Positions 1 through 7,954 are shown, numbered from the stretch's first letter. The stretch: 16,271 nt of DNA from Devosiaceae bacterium (GCA_021648585.1 JAKISM010000036.1:1-16271); one strand, 5' to 3'. Made by a program: numbers and translations. The notes: generated by a model not told the origin, from the sequence alone.

Positions 1-1058
1 TCTTACATGAGATAGATTTAGAACTAGGCGGTAATTTCATGGGAGTTTCAGATTTTAGCGAGGTAGATCGTCGTCAAATAATTCGCAGGAATTTAATCGA
101 GGAATCAATTGCATCGTCTAGGTTAGAGGGAGCAAATACCTCACGTGAAGTAGCAAAAAAAATGCTCAACGAAGGAAGAGAGCCAAAAAATAAAGACGAA
201 CAAATGATCGTAAACAATCACAAGACAATGCAGCGTATAGAAGAGGAACTCAGATATGAACCACTATCTATTGAACTCCTAAAAGACATACACAAGCAGG
301 TAACAAAAGACACATTACAAGATGCCTCTCTTGAGGGTGAGTTGCGTGAAACGTTTGATGAAAAAGGCAATCGTTTGAAAATAATGCCATGGGATGAAAC
401 GACTGTTACCTATGTTGCCCCCGATCGTGAGTTTGTTGAGCAGGAGCTTCCTAAGCTAATTCAATTTGCTAATGATCAAGATGATACTATATTCATTCAC
501 CCACTAACAAAAGCAATAATGTTACACTTTTGGGTCGGATTATTACATCCATTTGAAGACGGCAATGGGCGCTTGGCTCGTATCATATTTTATTGGTACA
601 TACTTAGAAAGGGATATTGGGCTTTTTCTTACCTATCATTATCTGAGCGAATTATTAAATCCCCAAAACAATATGCCATGTCATATATTTATTCTGAACA
701 AGATGGGCATGACCTTAATTATTTTATCCATTATAATATGGCGAAACTTAAACTAGCACGTCAGCATTTTCAAAAAATTCTGAGAGAAAAAATATTACAA
801 AATAAACAGGCTCTTGCTATTATTCGTAGAGGCTTTAACTTCAACTCACGACAATTAAAACTGTTACAATATCTAGCGAAAGACGAACAACGATACACAA
901 GCACTAAATCATATCATTCAATAAATAGTGAAATCGGATATGTTACCGCTATATCAGATCTAAAGAAACTTGTATCTGAGGGGTTCTTGGAAAAGGTAAA
1001 AAATGGCAGAAACGTATTCTATTATCCTACACAAAAAATTCATTCAATTATAAAATGA
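1..1058 (+). CDS. Fic family AMP transferase (adenylyltransferase), 5' end outside window
   Basis: Fic proteins transfer AMP (or another nucleotide moiety) from a nucleotide to a hydroxyl on a target protein. The frame is open to the left edge, so the first internal ATG at 39 is probably not the start; at least 12 further residues precede it. Numbering from that ATG, the core motif HPFEDGNGR sits at 170-178 and matches the active consensus HPFx(D/E)GN(G/K)R, including the catalytic His. An N-terminal SSRLEG at 26-31 matches the autoinhibitory [S/T]xxxE[G/N] motif of class II Fic proteins. The C-terminal 80 or so residues look like a winged-helix domain, as in stand-alone bacterial Fic proteins. 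No antitoxin gene is visible, which fits intramolecular inhibition. The target is unknown. The gene lies next to the 3' end of a tRNA-Leu, a common place for accessory genes, but I see no integrase in the window. Confidence 0.93.
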   Translation, partial: LHEIDLELGGNFMGVSDFSEVDRRQIIRRNLIEESIASSRLEGANTSREVAKKMLNEGREPKNKDEQMIVNNHKTMQRIEEELRYEPLSIELLKDIHKQVTKDTLQDASLEGELRETFDEKGNRLKIMPWDETTVTYVAPDREFVEQELPKLIQFANDQDDTIFIHPLTKAIMLHFWVGLLHPFEDGNGRLARIIFYWYILRKGYWAFSYLSLSERIIKSPKQYAMSYIYSEQDGHDLNYFIHYNMAKLKLARQHFQKILREKILQNKQALAIIRRGFNFNSRQLKLLQYLAKDEQRYTSTKSYHSINSEIGYVTAISDLKKLVSEGFLEKVKNGRNVFYYPTQKIHSIIK

Positions 1059-1074
1059 TATAGAAATAAATGTT

Positions 1075-1160
1075 GAGTGGACTGCCACTCGAGCCGCAAT
1101 GCAAGAGAGAGAGTAAAACTTAACGCCACCACAGCGAGCTTCAACGCAAGCCGCGGCTCG
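1075..1160. repeat. GC-rich inverted repeats between fic and tRNA-Leu
   Basis: The gap from 1059 to 1237 is visibly richer in G and C than its surroundings and has no credible ORF. It holds a small perfect hairpin (GAGTGG at 1075-1080, loop ACTG, CCACTC at 1085-1090). There is also a longer-range inverted pair, CGAGCCGC at 1090-1097 and GCGGCTCG at 1153-1160. The hairpin has no clear T-run on either strand, so it is only a weak terminator candidate for fic or for the tRNA transcript. The stretch could be a remnant of a mobile segment or a repeat; its origin is not evident. Confidence 0.4.
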
Positions 1161-1237
1161 TGCCGCGCCCCATCGGAGCATGAGCATAGCCTAGCGGTGT
1201 AAGCGTGAACAAAGCGAATTAGCGTGAGATATATTAA

Positions 1238-1323
1238 TGGTGCAGGCGGCGAGAGTCGAACTCGCACGAGGTTACCCTCTCAGGATTTTAAGTCCTGTGT
1301 GTCTACCATTCCACCACGCCTGC
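1238..1323 (-). tRNA. tRNA-Leu (anticodon UAA)
   Basis: Read on the minus strand this folds as a class II tRNA. It has a 7-bp acceptor stem (GCAGGCG with CGCCTGC), a D arm, an anticodon stem CAGGA/TCCTG around the loop CTTAAAA (anticodon TAA), a long variable arm with GAGG/CCTC, and a T arm GCGAG/CTCGC with loop TTCGACT. The discriminator is A, and the CCA end is encoded in the DNA (1238-1240). The anticodon reads UUA/UUG leucine codons, which are frequent in an AT-rich genome. The first 21 nt of the tRNA overlap the 3' end of the gpt reading frame on the same strand, so the two are probably co-transcribed and then separated by RNase P. Confidence 0.97.
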
Positions 1324-1824
1324 ATTTATAAAAATCAATCTATCACCTGATATTGGTTCTGCATAGGTTACGTCAAGATCCCAAGGGAAATAAATCCAAG
1401 TATCTTGTGAAACTTCTGTAATAAATGTGTCAACCATGTCATTTCCAAGCGGTTTTGCATAAACTGTTGCAAAATGAGCGTTTGGTAATATCTCACGAAC
1501 AATACGTGCGGTTGCTCCTGTATCCACCAAATCATCAATGATTAGCACTTTTCCTTTTTTATCTAATTCTAAAACATCGCTTGAAATATGTTTAAGTATT
1601 TCAATCTTGCCCTGATCCTTATGAGCATAAGATTTTACCGCAACACAATCCACAATACGGATATTAAGTTCACGTGCCACAATAGCTGCTGGGACTAATC
1701 CACCACGTGCAATAGCTACTATTGCGTCAAATGATCCAACATTTGTTAGCCGCCAAGCCAGCGCCCGTGAATCACGGTGGAACTGATCCCAACTAACGGG
1801 AAAGGACTTGTTTGACGGGTTCAT
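1303..1824 (-). CDS. gpt: xanthine/guanine phosphoribosyltransferase
   Basis: Gpt is a purine salvage enzyme that converts xanthine or guanine plus PRPP into XMP or GMP in the cytoplasm. The 173-residue product has the type I PRTase PRPP loop, VLIIDDLVDTG at 93-103. It also has ARGGLVPA at 39-46 and the W-x4-PWD region at 143-149 seen in bacterial XGPRT. The core family fold ends around EPISGDRL (156-163); the last ten residues are extra and their final eight codons are read from the 5' part of tRNA-Leu, with the TAG stop at 1303-1305 in the D-arm region. The start lies 3 nt after the stop of the cinA-like gene, which suggests an operon, and a weak AGGA stands ahead of it. Function is well supported; the overlap with the tRNA is the odd point. 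Confidence 0.93.
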   Translation of the reverse strand: MNPSNKSFPVSWDQFHRDSRALAWRLTNVGSFDAIVAIARGGLVPAAIVARELNIRIVDCVAVKSYAHKDQGKIEILKHISSDVLELDKKGKVLIIDDLVDTGATARIVREILPNAHFATVYAKPLGNDMVDTFITEVSQDTWIYFPWDLDVTYAEPISGDRLIFINAGVVEW

Positions 1825-1827
1825 TTA

Positions 1828-2592
1828 TTAAATCCTACTTGGCAAAATAATATTATTTTCAACATGTAATTCATCAACCATGCTTTGCACTAGCTTTGTA
1901 GATTTTTCAAGCGCAATTTTATCATTTGAACGTAATATTATGCTAGAAAACTTCCCCATCTGTGGATAAGAGCCAATTTTTACATTTTCAAAGGCTTTTT
2001 GAATTTTTTCTAGCCCTAAAGCAATTTTACTTTCCCCAACTCCAACCATGATTTTATTTGATAGGATTCTCTCTCCCTGCACTAATAAAGGAGCAATGTT
2101 TTTTAGCATATCTTGCATAATAATTGGCACGCCAGCCATCGCATAGACATTTTCAATGATAAATCCGGGTGCGCCAGTAACATTGTTCTTTATTAATGTT
2201 GCCCCCTTTGGAATTCTGGCCATACGCAAGCGTCCCTCGCTAAGCTGCTTGTCGCCATTATGATTTAGCAACATTGCTTTAGCATCGGCGTTTATTTCTA
2301 GTTCAACATTAAATGCCTTTGCAATAGCATCTGCTGTTATATCATCATGGGTTGGGCCAATTCCGCCAGTGCTAAAAACATAATCATAATTTTTGCGCAA
2401 TTCATTAATTGTAATAATGATGTTCTCTAATTCATCAGCAGCAATTCTTACCTCTTTAAGATCAATGCCAATATTTGTGCAAAATAACGCTATGGTGTGA
2501 ATATTTTCATCTCTTGTTTGCCCGCTTAATATTTCATCACCAATAATTAATAATGCTGCATTTTTGCGTGGCTTTAAGTTTTGATGGCTCAT
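1828..2592 (-). CDS. CinA-like molybdopterin-binding domain protein
   Basis: This is a 254-residue member of the competence/damage-inducible CinA N-terminal family (COG1058, MoaB/MogA fold). The family fold is shown by GDEILSG at 18-24, STGGIGPTHDD at 74-84 (the molybdopterin or nucleotide-binding glycine loop) and AMAGVP at 151-156. It lacks the C-terminal nicotinamide-nucleotide amidase domain of full-length CinA, as is common in alphaproteobacteria. In related proteins the N-terminal domain has been linked to ADP-ribose pyrophosphatase activity; the role here is not known. I chose the ATG at 2592. A TTG at 2604 would add four residues, and neither start has a strong Shine-Dalgarno. It is the first gene of a likely cinA-like/gpt/tRNA-Leu transcription unit, divergent from map. 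Confidence 0.9.
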   Translation of the reverse strand: MSHQNLKPRKNAALLIIGDEILSGQTRDENIHTIALFCTNIGIDLKEVRIAADELENIIITINELRKNYDYVFSTGGIGPTHDDITADAIAKAFNVELEINADAKAMLLNHNGDKQLSEGRLRMARIPKGATLIKNNVTGAPGFIIENVYAMAGVPIIMQDMLKNIAPLLVQGERILSNKIMVGVGESKIALGLEKIQKAFENVKIGSYPQMGKFSSIILRSNDKIALEKSTKLVQSMVDELHVENNIILPSRI

Positions 2593-2632
2593 GCTATATA
2601 ACAATCTTGATTTATTTTGAAAATAGGAGTTA

Positions 2633-2661
2633 TTTCGAAATTACTTGCTAATTTATATTAT
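2633..2661 (+). promoter_or_regulatory. candidate promoter for map-radC
   Basis: TTTCGA at 2633-2638 and TATTAT at 2656-2661 are 17 nt apart and could be -35 and -10 boxes. They lie in the AT-rich gap between the divergent cinA-like and map genes. The match to consensus is modest. If real, it favours the internal start of map at 2738. Confidence 0.25.
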
Positions 2662-2737
2662 GCAAGAAAAATGTATTTTTCAATTTTCTAATTTACAAAT
2701 ATGCTTGCTTAATGTCTTTATTCTCATAGGAGTTTTT

Positions 2738-3565
2738 ATGATAACTTATATTGATGCAAAAAATAGCAAACGCAAGGTTGCAGGGATAATTCCTTTGCAT
2801 GATGAGGTTGGTTTTGCTGGTATGCGTAAAGCTGGGCAATTATGCGCTAGGGCGCTTGATCTATTATATGAAGAGGTGCGCCCTGGAATTACAACTTTGG
2901 AGCTAGATAGAATTGCTTTTGAGTTTGCTCATGATCATGGAGCAGTGCCAGCAACTATGTTTTATCGTGGTTATAGACATTCTATTTGCACATCAGTCAA
3001 TCATGTTGTTTGTCATGGTATCCCCTCTGAAAAGCCTCTTAGAGAAGGTGATATTGTAAATATTGATATTACTTTAGTTGTTGATGGCTGGCATGGCGAT
3101 AGCTCTCGCATGTATCCAGTTGGTGAAATTTCACGAAAAGCTGAACGTCTTATCGAGATGACATATGAGGGGCTTGAGGTTGGTATTAAAGTAGCAAAGC
3201 CCGGAAATACAACAGGGGATATTGGTGCTGCTATTCAAACTTATGTTGAAAAACAACGAGCCTCTGTCGTTCGAGATTTTGTTGGGCATGGGTTGGGGCA
3301 ACGCTTTCATGATGAGCCAAATATTATGCATTTTGGTACACCCGGTACAGGTGTTGAGTTAAAAGAGGGAATGATTTTTACCATTGAGCCTATGGTGAAT
3401 TTGGGTCGTGAACATGTTAAAATCCTTAGCGATGGTTGGACAGCGGTAACTAGAGATAGAACTCTCTCAGCACAATGTGAACATTCATTAGGCATAACAA
3501 AAACTGGATGCGAAATATTTACAACTTCACCGCTTGGCTTGTTTAACCCAACTGCAGTTAGATAG
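2738..3565 (+). CDS. map: type I methionine aminopeptidase
   Basis: Map removes the initiator methionine from nascent cytoplasmic proteins and is normally essential. The frame opens at 2645, but I place the start at the ATG at 2738 because AGGAG at 2728-2732 is a good Shine-Dalgarno and the 31 upstream residues are hydrophobic and unlike the family. The 275-residue protein carries the full dinuclear metal site of the pita-bread fold: D110, D121, H184, E217 and E248. H93 in VCHG is the conserved substrate-binding histidine. Length is typical for a proteobacterial type I enzyme without the N-terminal zinc-finger extension. The stop is followed directly by the radC ATG, so the two genes are very probably co-transcribed and translationally coupled. 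Confidence 0.96.
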   Translation: MITYIDAKNSKRKVAGIIPLHDEVGFAGMRKAGQLCARALDLLYEEVRPGITTLELDRIAFEFAHDHGAVPATMFYRGYRHSICTSVNHVVCHGIPSEKPLREGDIVNIDITLVVDGWHGDSSRMYPVGEISRKAERLIEMTYEGLEVGIKVAKPGNTTGDIGAAIQTYVEKQRASVVRDFVGHGLGQRFHDEPNIMHFGTPGTGVELKEGMIFTIEPMVNLGREHVKILSDGWTAVTRDRTLSAQCEHSLGITKTGCEIFTTSPLGLFNPTAVR

Positions 3566-4261
3566 ATGAGCGAAAAACCTGACAATAATAAAAAGCATTA
3601 TCATGGCCATCGCGAAAGGTTGCGCCAAAGGTTTGCAAAAAATGGCTCAAGCAGTTTGCAAGATTATGAATTGCTTGAGCTTATTTTATTTAGGCTTTTG
3701 CCTCGTCGTGATACCAAGCCAATAGCCAAAGCAATGATTGAGCGGTTTGGTAATTTTCCAGAAGCAATTAGCGCCCCCTCCCATCTATTAGAAGAAATTG
3801 ATGGTTTAGGAAAAACAGCAATTATTGATCTGAAAGTAATTTTGGCGGCAACTCAACGTTTTAGTAAAGAAAGCATTTTGGATAGGCCAATACTTGGCTC
3901 TTGGGGCGAATTAATAAATTATTGTAATACGCAAATGGCTTATGAAACCAAAGAGCAGTTTCGCATTTTATTTCTTGATAAGAAAAATTTTCTAATAGCT
4001 GATGAGGTGCAACAGATTGGGACAGTTGATCATACTCCTGTTTATCCACGAGAAGTTATTAAGCGCTCGCTTGAGCTTTCAGCGACGGCATTAATTTTGG
4101 TGCATAATCACCCATCGGGCGATCCAACTCCTTCAAAAGCTGATATTAAAATGACTAAAGAGATAGATAATATTGCTAAGCCGCTAGGTATTACTGTTCA
4201 TGATCATATAATTATTGGTCGTTCGGGACATTCATCTTTACGGGGTTTGAAACTAATTTAG
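3566..4261 (+). CDS. radC: RadC family JAB/MPN-domain protein
   Basis: RadC-like proteins combine an N-terminal helix-hairpin-helix-like region (here about 30-85, with EEIDGLGKTA) with a C-terminal JAB1/MPN metalloprotease-like domain. The JAMM metal ligands are present as H180-x-H182 and D193 in HNHPSGDPTPSKAD, with E163 in the preceding PREV segment a likely acidic partner. At 231 residues it has normal length. The old link to DNA repair in E. coli has been disputed, so the biochemical role is open. It begins at the base after the map stop codon; map-radC adjacency is also seen in other Rhizobiales genomes as far as I recall. A cluster of REP-like repeats follows and may act as the 3' end of the transcript. 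Confidence 0.95.
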   Translation: MSEKPDNNKKHYHGHRERLRQRFAKNGSSSLQDYELLELILFRLLPRRDTKPIAKAMIERFGNFPEAISAPSHLLEEIDGLGKTAIIDLKVILAATQRFSKESILDRPILGSWGELINYCNTQMAYETKEQFRILFLDKKNFLIADEVQQIGTVDHTPVYPREVIKRSLELSATALILVHNHPSGDPTPSKADIKMTKEIDNIAKPLGITVHDHIIIGRSGHSSLRGLKLI

Positions 4262-4286
4262 TATTATCCCACAAATTTATATAGAG

Positions 4287-4444
4287 AAGGATGCTTCATT
4301 TCATTCAGCATGACATTTGTGTGTCATTTTAGCTCTCAATGTCACCTTGAGCGTAGCCGAAAGGTCTTAGACACAAAGAAAGATGCTTCGGCTCCGCTCA
4401 GCATGACATTTGGTGTGTCATTCTGAACGCAGTGAAGAATCTTA
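4287..4444. repeat. cluster of four REP-like palindromic units (alternating orientation)
   Basis: Four related units of about 30 bp lie between radC and the GNAT gene: 4287-4315 (reverse), 4339-4369 (forward), 4379-4408 (reverse) and 4416-4444 (forward). Forward units begin TGTCA, continue with a C/TTGA core and end near TCTTA; reverse units are the complement and end in GCATGACA. Adjacent reverse-forward pairs can fold into long stem-loops, as in BIME-type arrangements. The core resembles the widespread bacterial intergenic repeat that reads GTCATTCTGA...GAAGAATCT. No coding potential is seen in 4262-4487. The hairpins may stabilise or terminate the radC transcript and the opposing GNAT transcript. 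Confidence 0.75.
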
Positions 4445-4487
4445 AGCGACAACGAGAGAGTGTGCGTAACATCTGAACCCTATAAAA

Positions 4488-5657
4488 TTATTTAGCTCGC
4501 AACATGCGCATTTTTTTTCGTAATTTCTTCAAGAGGCCAGCTAATTTTTTTGAGTTTTTTATATGAAAGCGTAGTGTTTTTTTCATTCTATGCAAATGCG
4601 CAATGATAAATCCAAAAGGGCTTAGGGGAATATAAAAATGACGCAATGGGGTAAGCGAATTACACCAATGGCGCTTTTCATCTGTTAGCCCTGCGCCCAT
4701 ATCATAGACACGAGTTCCAGCATCAAAAATTGTTTGCATGACACGTAAAAGATTTTGCTTTCCGGGCGCTGCTATTTGTACCTTTATTTTGGTACTCATT
4801 GATGAAATTAAGCAAAACATATGCTCCTGATGCACGATATTATAACGTATTGCGATAATTTCATCATTTAAGCGCAAAACATGTAAAACCACTTTCATTG
4901 CACCATTTTTTTTAGTAATTTCGTGATAGAATTTGCGTTGCTCTTCTGTAAATGGGTTTTTAATACCCATAATCTTAAAGCGTTGTGCTCGTTGCTCAAA
5001 CATAAGCGAAATAATATTATCAATATTCTTGTTATCAGCGCCAATTTCTTCAAAACTAACATCACCAAGCGCATTTAGCTTTGCACTATGTTGTTTGTCA
5101 TGTTTGCGCCTTGAACGGGTTCTTTGTTCAATATTGCATTGCTCCCAATTCTCAAATTCTGAACGATAGAGCATATCTGCTGGCGCAGACATTCCTAATT
5201 GAGAATATAGAGCATCATCTGGCACATAAGGGATATATATAAGGTCGAAAACCTTGAAAGACTTAATCAAAGCCTGCCAAAGAGATTTTTGCTCCTGCTC
5301 GCTAAATTTTGCCATTGCTTTCGCATTTACAAGCGGCGCTTCAACCCCAACTTGAGATTTTGTAAAAGGCATTAATGTTTTAACACCCATCATTTTTGTA
5401 GCCTCAAGTGCTGTAATTATTATAGGTACATTATCAATTTTGAGCACGCTAAAATATTGATCCTCTGGGTTGATATCTAAAATATCTAGCCAAACCTTAA
5501 TAAAATCAAAATTTTGCCCCGGAGACTGAACACCCAAATTTTCAACAAAGCGCCATTCTGTCTCAATATCATCAATTACATTTGTTGTGGTAATTGAGAT
5601 ATTTAAGCCAGCATCCTTGCTCTCTTTAAGAGATGTTTTTTTAATTTCCTTGTCCAT
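4488..5657 (-). CDS. GNAT family acyltransferase, CelD/BcsL-like (Acetyltransf_6)
   Basis: A 389-residue protein of the CelD/FemAB-like GNAT group (COG5653, PF13480 type). The N-terminal half has the aromatic, hydrophobic pattern of the first GNAT-like lobe. A basic segment RSRRKHDKQ at 181-189 opens the second lobe, and DMGAG...KRHW at 319-331 matches the conserved late motif of the family (D-x-G-x-G then K-x2-W). The last 30 residues (about 359-389) are strongly basic, which could contact membrane or nucleic acid. Family members are tied to polysaccharide or envelope modification, but the acyl donor and acceptor here are not known. ccdA lies upstream on the same strand, 85 nt away, with no obvious functional link. 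I see no strong Shine-Dalgarno before the ATG at 5657. Confidence 0.85.
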   Translation of the reverse strand: MDKEIKKTSLKESKDAGLNISITTTNVIDDIETEWRFVENLGVQSPGQNFDFIKVWLDILDINPEDQYFSVLKIDNVPIIITALEATKMMGVKTLMPFTKSQVGVEAPLVNAKAMAKFSEQEQKSLWQALIKSFKVFDLIYIPYVPDDALYSQLGMSAPADMLYRSEFENWEQCNIEQRTRSRRKHDKQHSAKLNALGDVSFEEIGADNKNIDNIISLMFEQRAQRFKIMGIKNPFTEEQRKFYHEITKKNGAMKVVLHVLRLNDEIIAIRYNIVHQEHMFCLISSMSTKIKVQIAAPGKQNLLRVMQTIFDAGTRVYDMGAGLTDEKRHWCNSLTPLRHFYIPLSPFGFIIAHLHRMKKTLRFHIKNSKKLAGLLKKLRKKMRMLRAK

Positions 5658-5742
5658 AGGCCATCGCTATATTATTGCTCAAATCATTTGAAGCCACTAT
5701 TCACTAGTAATATGAAAGAGTAGTTGATATTTAAGAAAAACA

Positions 5743-6480
5743 TTAGCCAATTAGACCAAGTGCTGGAAAGGTTTCTAACAACCACCAAGAAAAACGAGTG
5801 AATTGCCCTGTCATAAATGCTAACCCAGTTAGCACCAATAAAGCGCCCATGAATTTTTCAATAGTGCCAAGATGTTTCTTAAAACCTTCAAAAAAGCTGG
5901 TAAATGGGCCAATAGCCAAACCTGCTAAAAGAAATGGCACGCCAAGCCCTGCTGAATAAATAGCTAATAATTTAGCACCCTCTGCCGCTGAATCTTGCAC
6001 GGCGGCAACCGAAAGAATGGCGGCAAGCACTGGCCCAATACATGGTGTCCAGCCAATGGCAAAAGCTACCCCCAACCCAAAACCACCAAGCGGGCCACTA
6101 ACTACGCTTGGCCCATGATGGCGTATTTGCATATTGAGAAAGCCAAGTTTGAATATGCCTAAAAAGTGCAACCCCATCGCAATGATAAGCAATCCAGCTA
6201 TTGGGGTTAAATAAGGCATTATTTGCCTAAATGCCTGCCCAAAGGCGGTTGCCGTTGCGCCAAGCGTGATAAATATAACAGAAAAGCCCATTATAAAGAA
6301 TAATGATGTGAAAACTGTGCGCCGCCAAAGAATGCCAGATTTAACACCATCTTCTTGTAATTGCTCAAAAGATGCGCCACTCATATAAGTTAAATAGGGT
6401 GGCACAAGCGGCAAAACGCATGGGCTAAGGAAGCTTAAAATTCCTGCTATAAATATAATTGGAAATGTTAATTCGCTCAT
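5743..6480 (-). CDS. ccdA: cytochrome c biogenesis protein CcdA
   Basis: CcdA is an inner-membrane thiol transporter that passes reducing equivalents from cytoplasmic thioredoxin to periplasmic partners, here most likely for cytochrome c maturation. The 245-residue product has six hydrophobic segments. It carries the two redox cysteines in the expected settings: C21 in LSPCVLPLVPPYL in the first membrane segment, and C147 in GWTPCIGP in the fourth. Length is typical of the short CcdA form without the periplasmic domains of DsbD. No thioredoxin-like partner gene is adjacent. It is divergent from purB across a 157-bp gap that contains a long inverted repeat. Confidence 0.92.
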   Translation of the reverse strand: MSELTFPIIFIAGILSFLSPCVLPLVPPYLTYMSGASFEQLQEDGVKSGILWRRTVFTSLFFIMGFSVIFITLGATATAFGQAFRQIMPYLTPIAGLLIIAMGLHFLGIFKLGFLNMQIRHHGPSVVSGPLGGFGLGVAFAIGWTPCIGPVLAAILSVAAVQDSAAEGAKLLAIYSAGLGVPFLLAGLAIGPFTSFFEGFKKHLGTIEKFMGALLVLTGLAFMTGQFTRFSWWLLETFPALGLIG

Positions 6481-6521
6481 ATTTTTTGCCTTTCACTAAA
6501 CCTTTTAACGCCTTAGAAATT

Positions 6522-6575
6522 TGAAGCAATAGCTCTGTTTAATTATCAAACAAAAGTGATTGGCTTATTGCTTCA
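6522..6575. repeat. 10-bp inverted repeat in the ccdA/purB divergent gap
   Basis: TGAAGCAATA at 6522-6531 and TATTGCTTCA at 6566-6575 are exact inverted arms 34 nt apart. Inside them is a smaller inverted pair, GTTT at 6537-6540 and AAAC at 6548-6551. The placement between divergent promoters suggests an operator or DNA structure acting on ccdA, purB or both. No regulator can be named from the motif. Confidence 0.4.
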
Positions 6576-6637
6576 TATTTTTGCTCATGCTAATGCGCAT
6601 TTGAAAAGAATCAGTGATAACAAGTGAGCTTCATATT

Positions 6638-7954
6638 ATGATAAAACGATATTCTCGCCCTGAAATGGTTGCCATTTGGTCAGCGCAAACAAAATTTAAG
6701 ATTTGGTTTGAAATTGAAGCACATGCCGCAACAAAACAGGCAGAGCAGGGAGTTATCCCAAAAGATGCCGCTAAAATCATCTGGGAAAAGGGTGAGAATG
6801 CTCAATTTAACGTTGAACGCATTGATGAGATCGAACGTGAAGTAAAACATGATGTCATTGCTTTTTTGACGCATCTTTCTGAAATAGTGGGTGAGGAGGC
6901 TCGTTTTGTACATCAGGGCATGACTTCATCTGATGTTTTGGATACAACTCTTTCAGTGCAATTAAATCGTGCTAGTGATATTTTATTGGCAGATATTGAT
7001 GCTTTACTTGCTGCGCTAAAAAAACGTGCCTTTGAGCATAAAAACACCATCACTATTGGCCGCTCACACGCTATTCATGCCGAGCCAACCACTTTTGGCA
7101 TAAAATTGGCGCAGGCATACGCTGAAATGCAGCGCAATCGTGAAAGATTAGTTGCAGCGCAAAAAGATATTGCTACTTGCGCTATTTCTGGCGCTATTGG
7201 CACTTTTGCCAATATTGACCCTGAAGTTGAAAAATATGTTGCAGATCAACTTGGCCTAAGCGTTGAGCCAGTTTCAACGCAAGTTATTCCACGCGATAGG
7301 CACGCAATGTTTTTTGCTACCCTTGGGGTAATTGCTTCTTCCATTGAACGTATAGCGGTTGAAATTCGCCATTTGCAACGTACCGAAGTGCTTGAAGTTG
7401 AAGAATATTTTTCTAAAGGGCAAAAAGGCAGTTCCGCCATGCCGCATAAGCGCAACCCGATATTAACTGAAAACCTTACAGGGTTGGCTCGTTTAGTGCG
7501 GGGCATGGTAATTCCTGCAATGGAAAATGTAGCCCTTTGGCATGAGCGTGATATTTCTCATTCCTCAGTTGAGCGCATGATTGCCCCAGATTCTACAATT
7601 ACCCTAGATTTTGCCCTTGTCCGCCTAACAAACGTGATTGAAAACTTGCTGGTCTATCCTGATAATATGAAAGAAAATATGGATGAGTTGGGCGGATTGC
7701 ACAATTCACAACGTGTTTTATTAGCGCTAACGCAAGCAGGGCTTTCTCGTGAGGCTAGCTATTCAGCAGTGCAACGAAATGCTATGCAGGTTTGGCAGAC
7801 AAAAGGAAATCGTGAAGGCAGGTTTGCAGAACTGCTAAAAGCTGATGAGCAAGTAAGCAATGCACTTAGCAACGAGCAAATTGATGCTATGTTTGATGAT
7901 GCCTATCATCTCAAACATGTTGATTTGATTTTTAGCCGAGTGTTTGAAGCTTAA
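6638..7954 (+). CDS. purB: adenylosuccinate lyase
   Basis: PurB splits fumarate from SAICAR (step 8 of IMP synthesis) and from adenylosuccinate (last step to AMP). I place the start at the ATG at 6638, giving 438 residues, because the family begins with (I)xRYSRPEM. An in-frame GTG at 6614 adds only eight unlike residues. The fumarase/aspartase superfamily signature is clear as SSAMPHKRNP at 265-274. TSSD at 96-99 and the catalytic-region histidine in SHAIHAEPTT (H147) are present. It opens a purine biosynthesis block with purC and purS on the same strand, separated by the convergent ATPase-inhibitor gene. Its TAA stop overlaps the stop of that gene within a perfect palindrome. Confidence 0.97.
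   Translation: MIKRYSRPEMVAIWSAQTKFKIWFEIEAHAATKQAEQGVIPKDAAKIIWEKGENAQFNVERIDEIEREVKHDVIAFLTHLSEIVGEEARFVHQGMTSSDVLDTTLSVQLNRASDILLADIDALLAALKKRAFEHKNTITIGRSHAIHAEPTTFGIKLAQAYAEMQRNRERLVAAQKDIATCAISGAIGTFANIDPEVEKYVADQLGLSVEPVSTQVIPRDRHAMFFATLGVIASSIERIAVEIRHLQRTEVLEVEEYFSKGQKGSSAMPHKRNPILTENLTGLARLVRGMVIPAMENVALWHERDISHSSVERMIAPDSTITLDFALVRLTNVIENLLVYPDNMKENMDELGGLHNSQRVLLALTQAGLSREASYSAVQRNAMQVWQTKGNREGRFAELLKADEQVSNALSNEQIDAMFDDAYHLKHVDLIFSRVFEA

Noticed and set aside
1..1058. Fic toxin-antitoxin pair
   Set aside because: No antitoxin-sized gene adjoins it in the window, and the inhibitory motif is in the Fic protein itself; the upstream side is out of view.
1040..1267. Minus-strand ORF of 75 codons running from the T-arm end of tRNA-Leu to the fic stop
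   Set aside because: It begins within the tRNA and crosses a non-coding GC-rich gap; the MRVRLSPPAP start is a common artefact of reading a tRNA end.
1238..1323. Second copy of the tRNA-Leu 3' end as an attachment site
   Set aside because: I found no other copy of its T-arm sequence in the window, so an att pair cannot be shown.
2645..2737. Upstream hydrophobic extension of map
   Set aside because: It has no ribosome site and is unlike the family, while AGGAG precedes the ATG at 2738.
4287..4444. CRISPR array
   Set aside because: Units alternate in orientation, differ from one another and have irregular short gaps; no cas genes are near.
7246..7506. Minus-strand ORF of 86 codons inside purB
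   Set aside because: It is an antisense shadow of the highly conserved purB frame with no family features.
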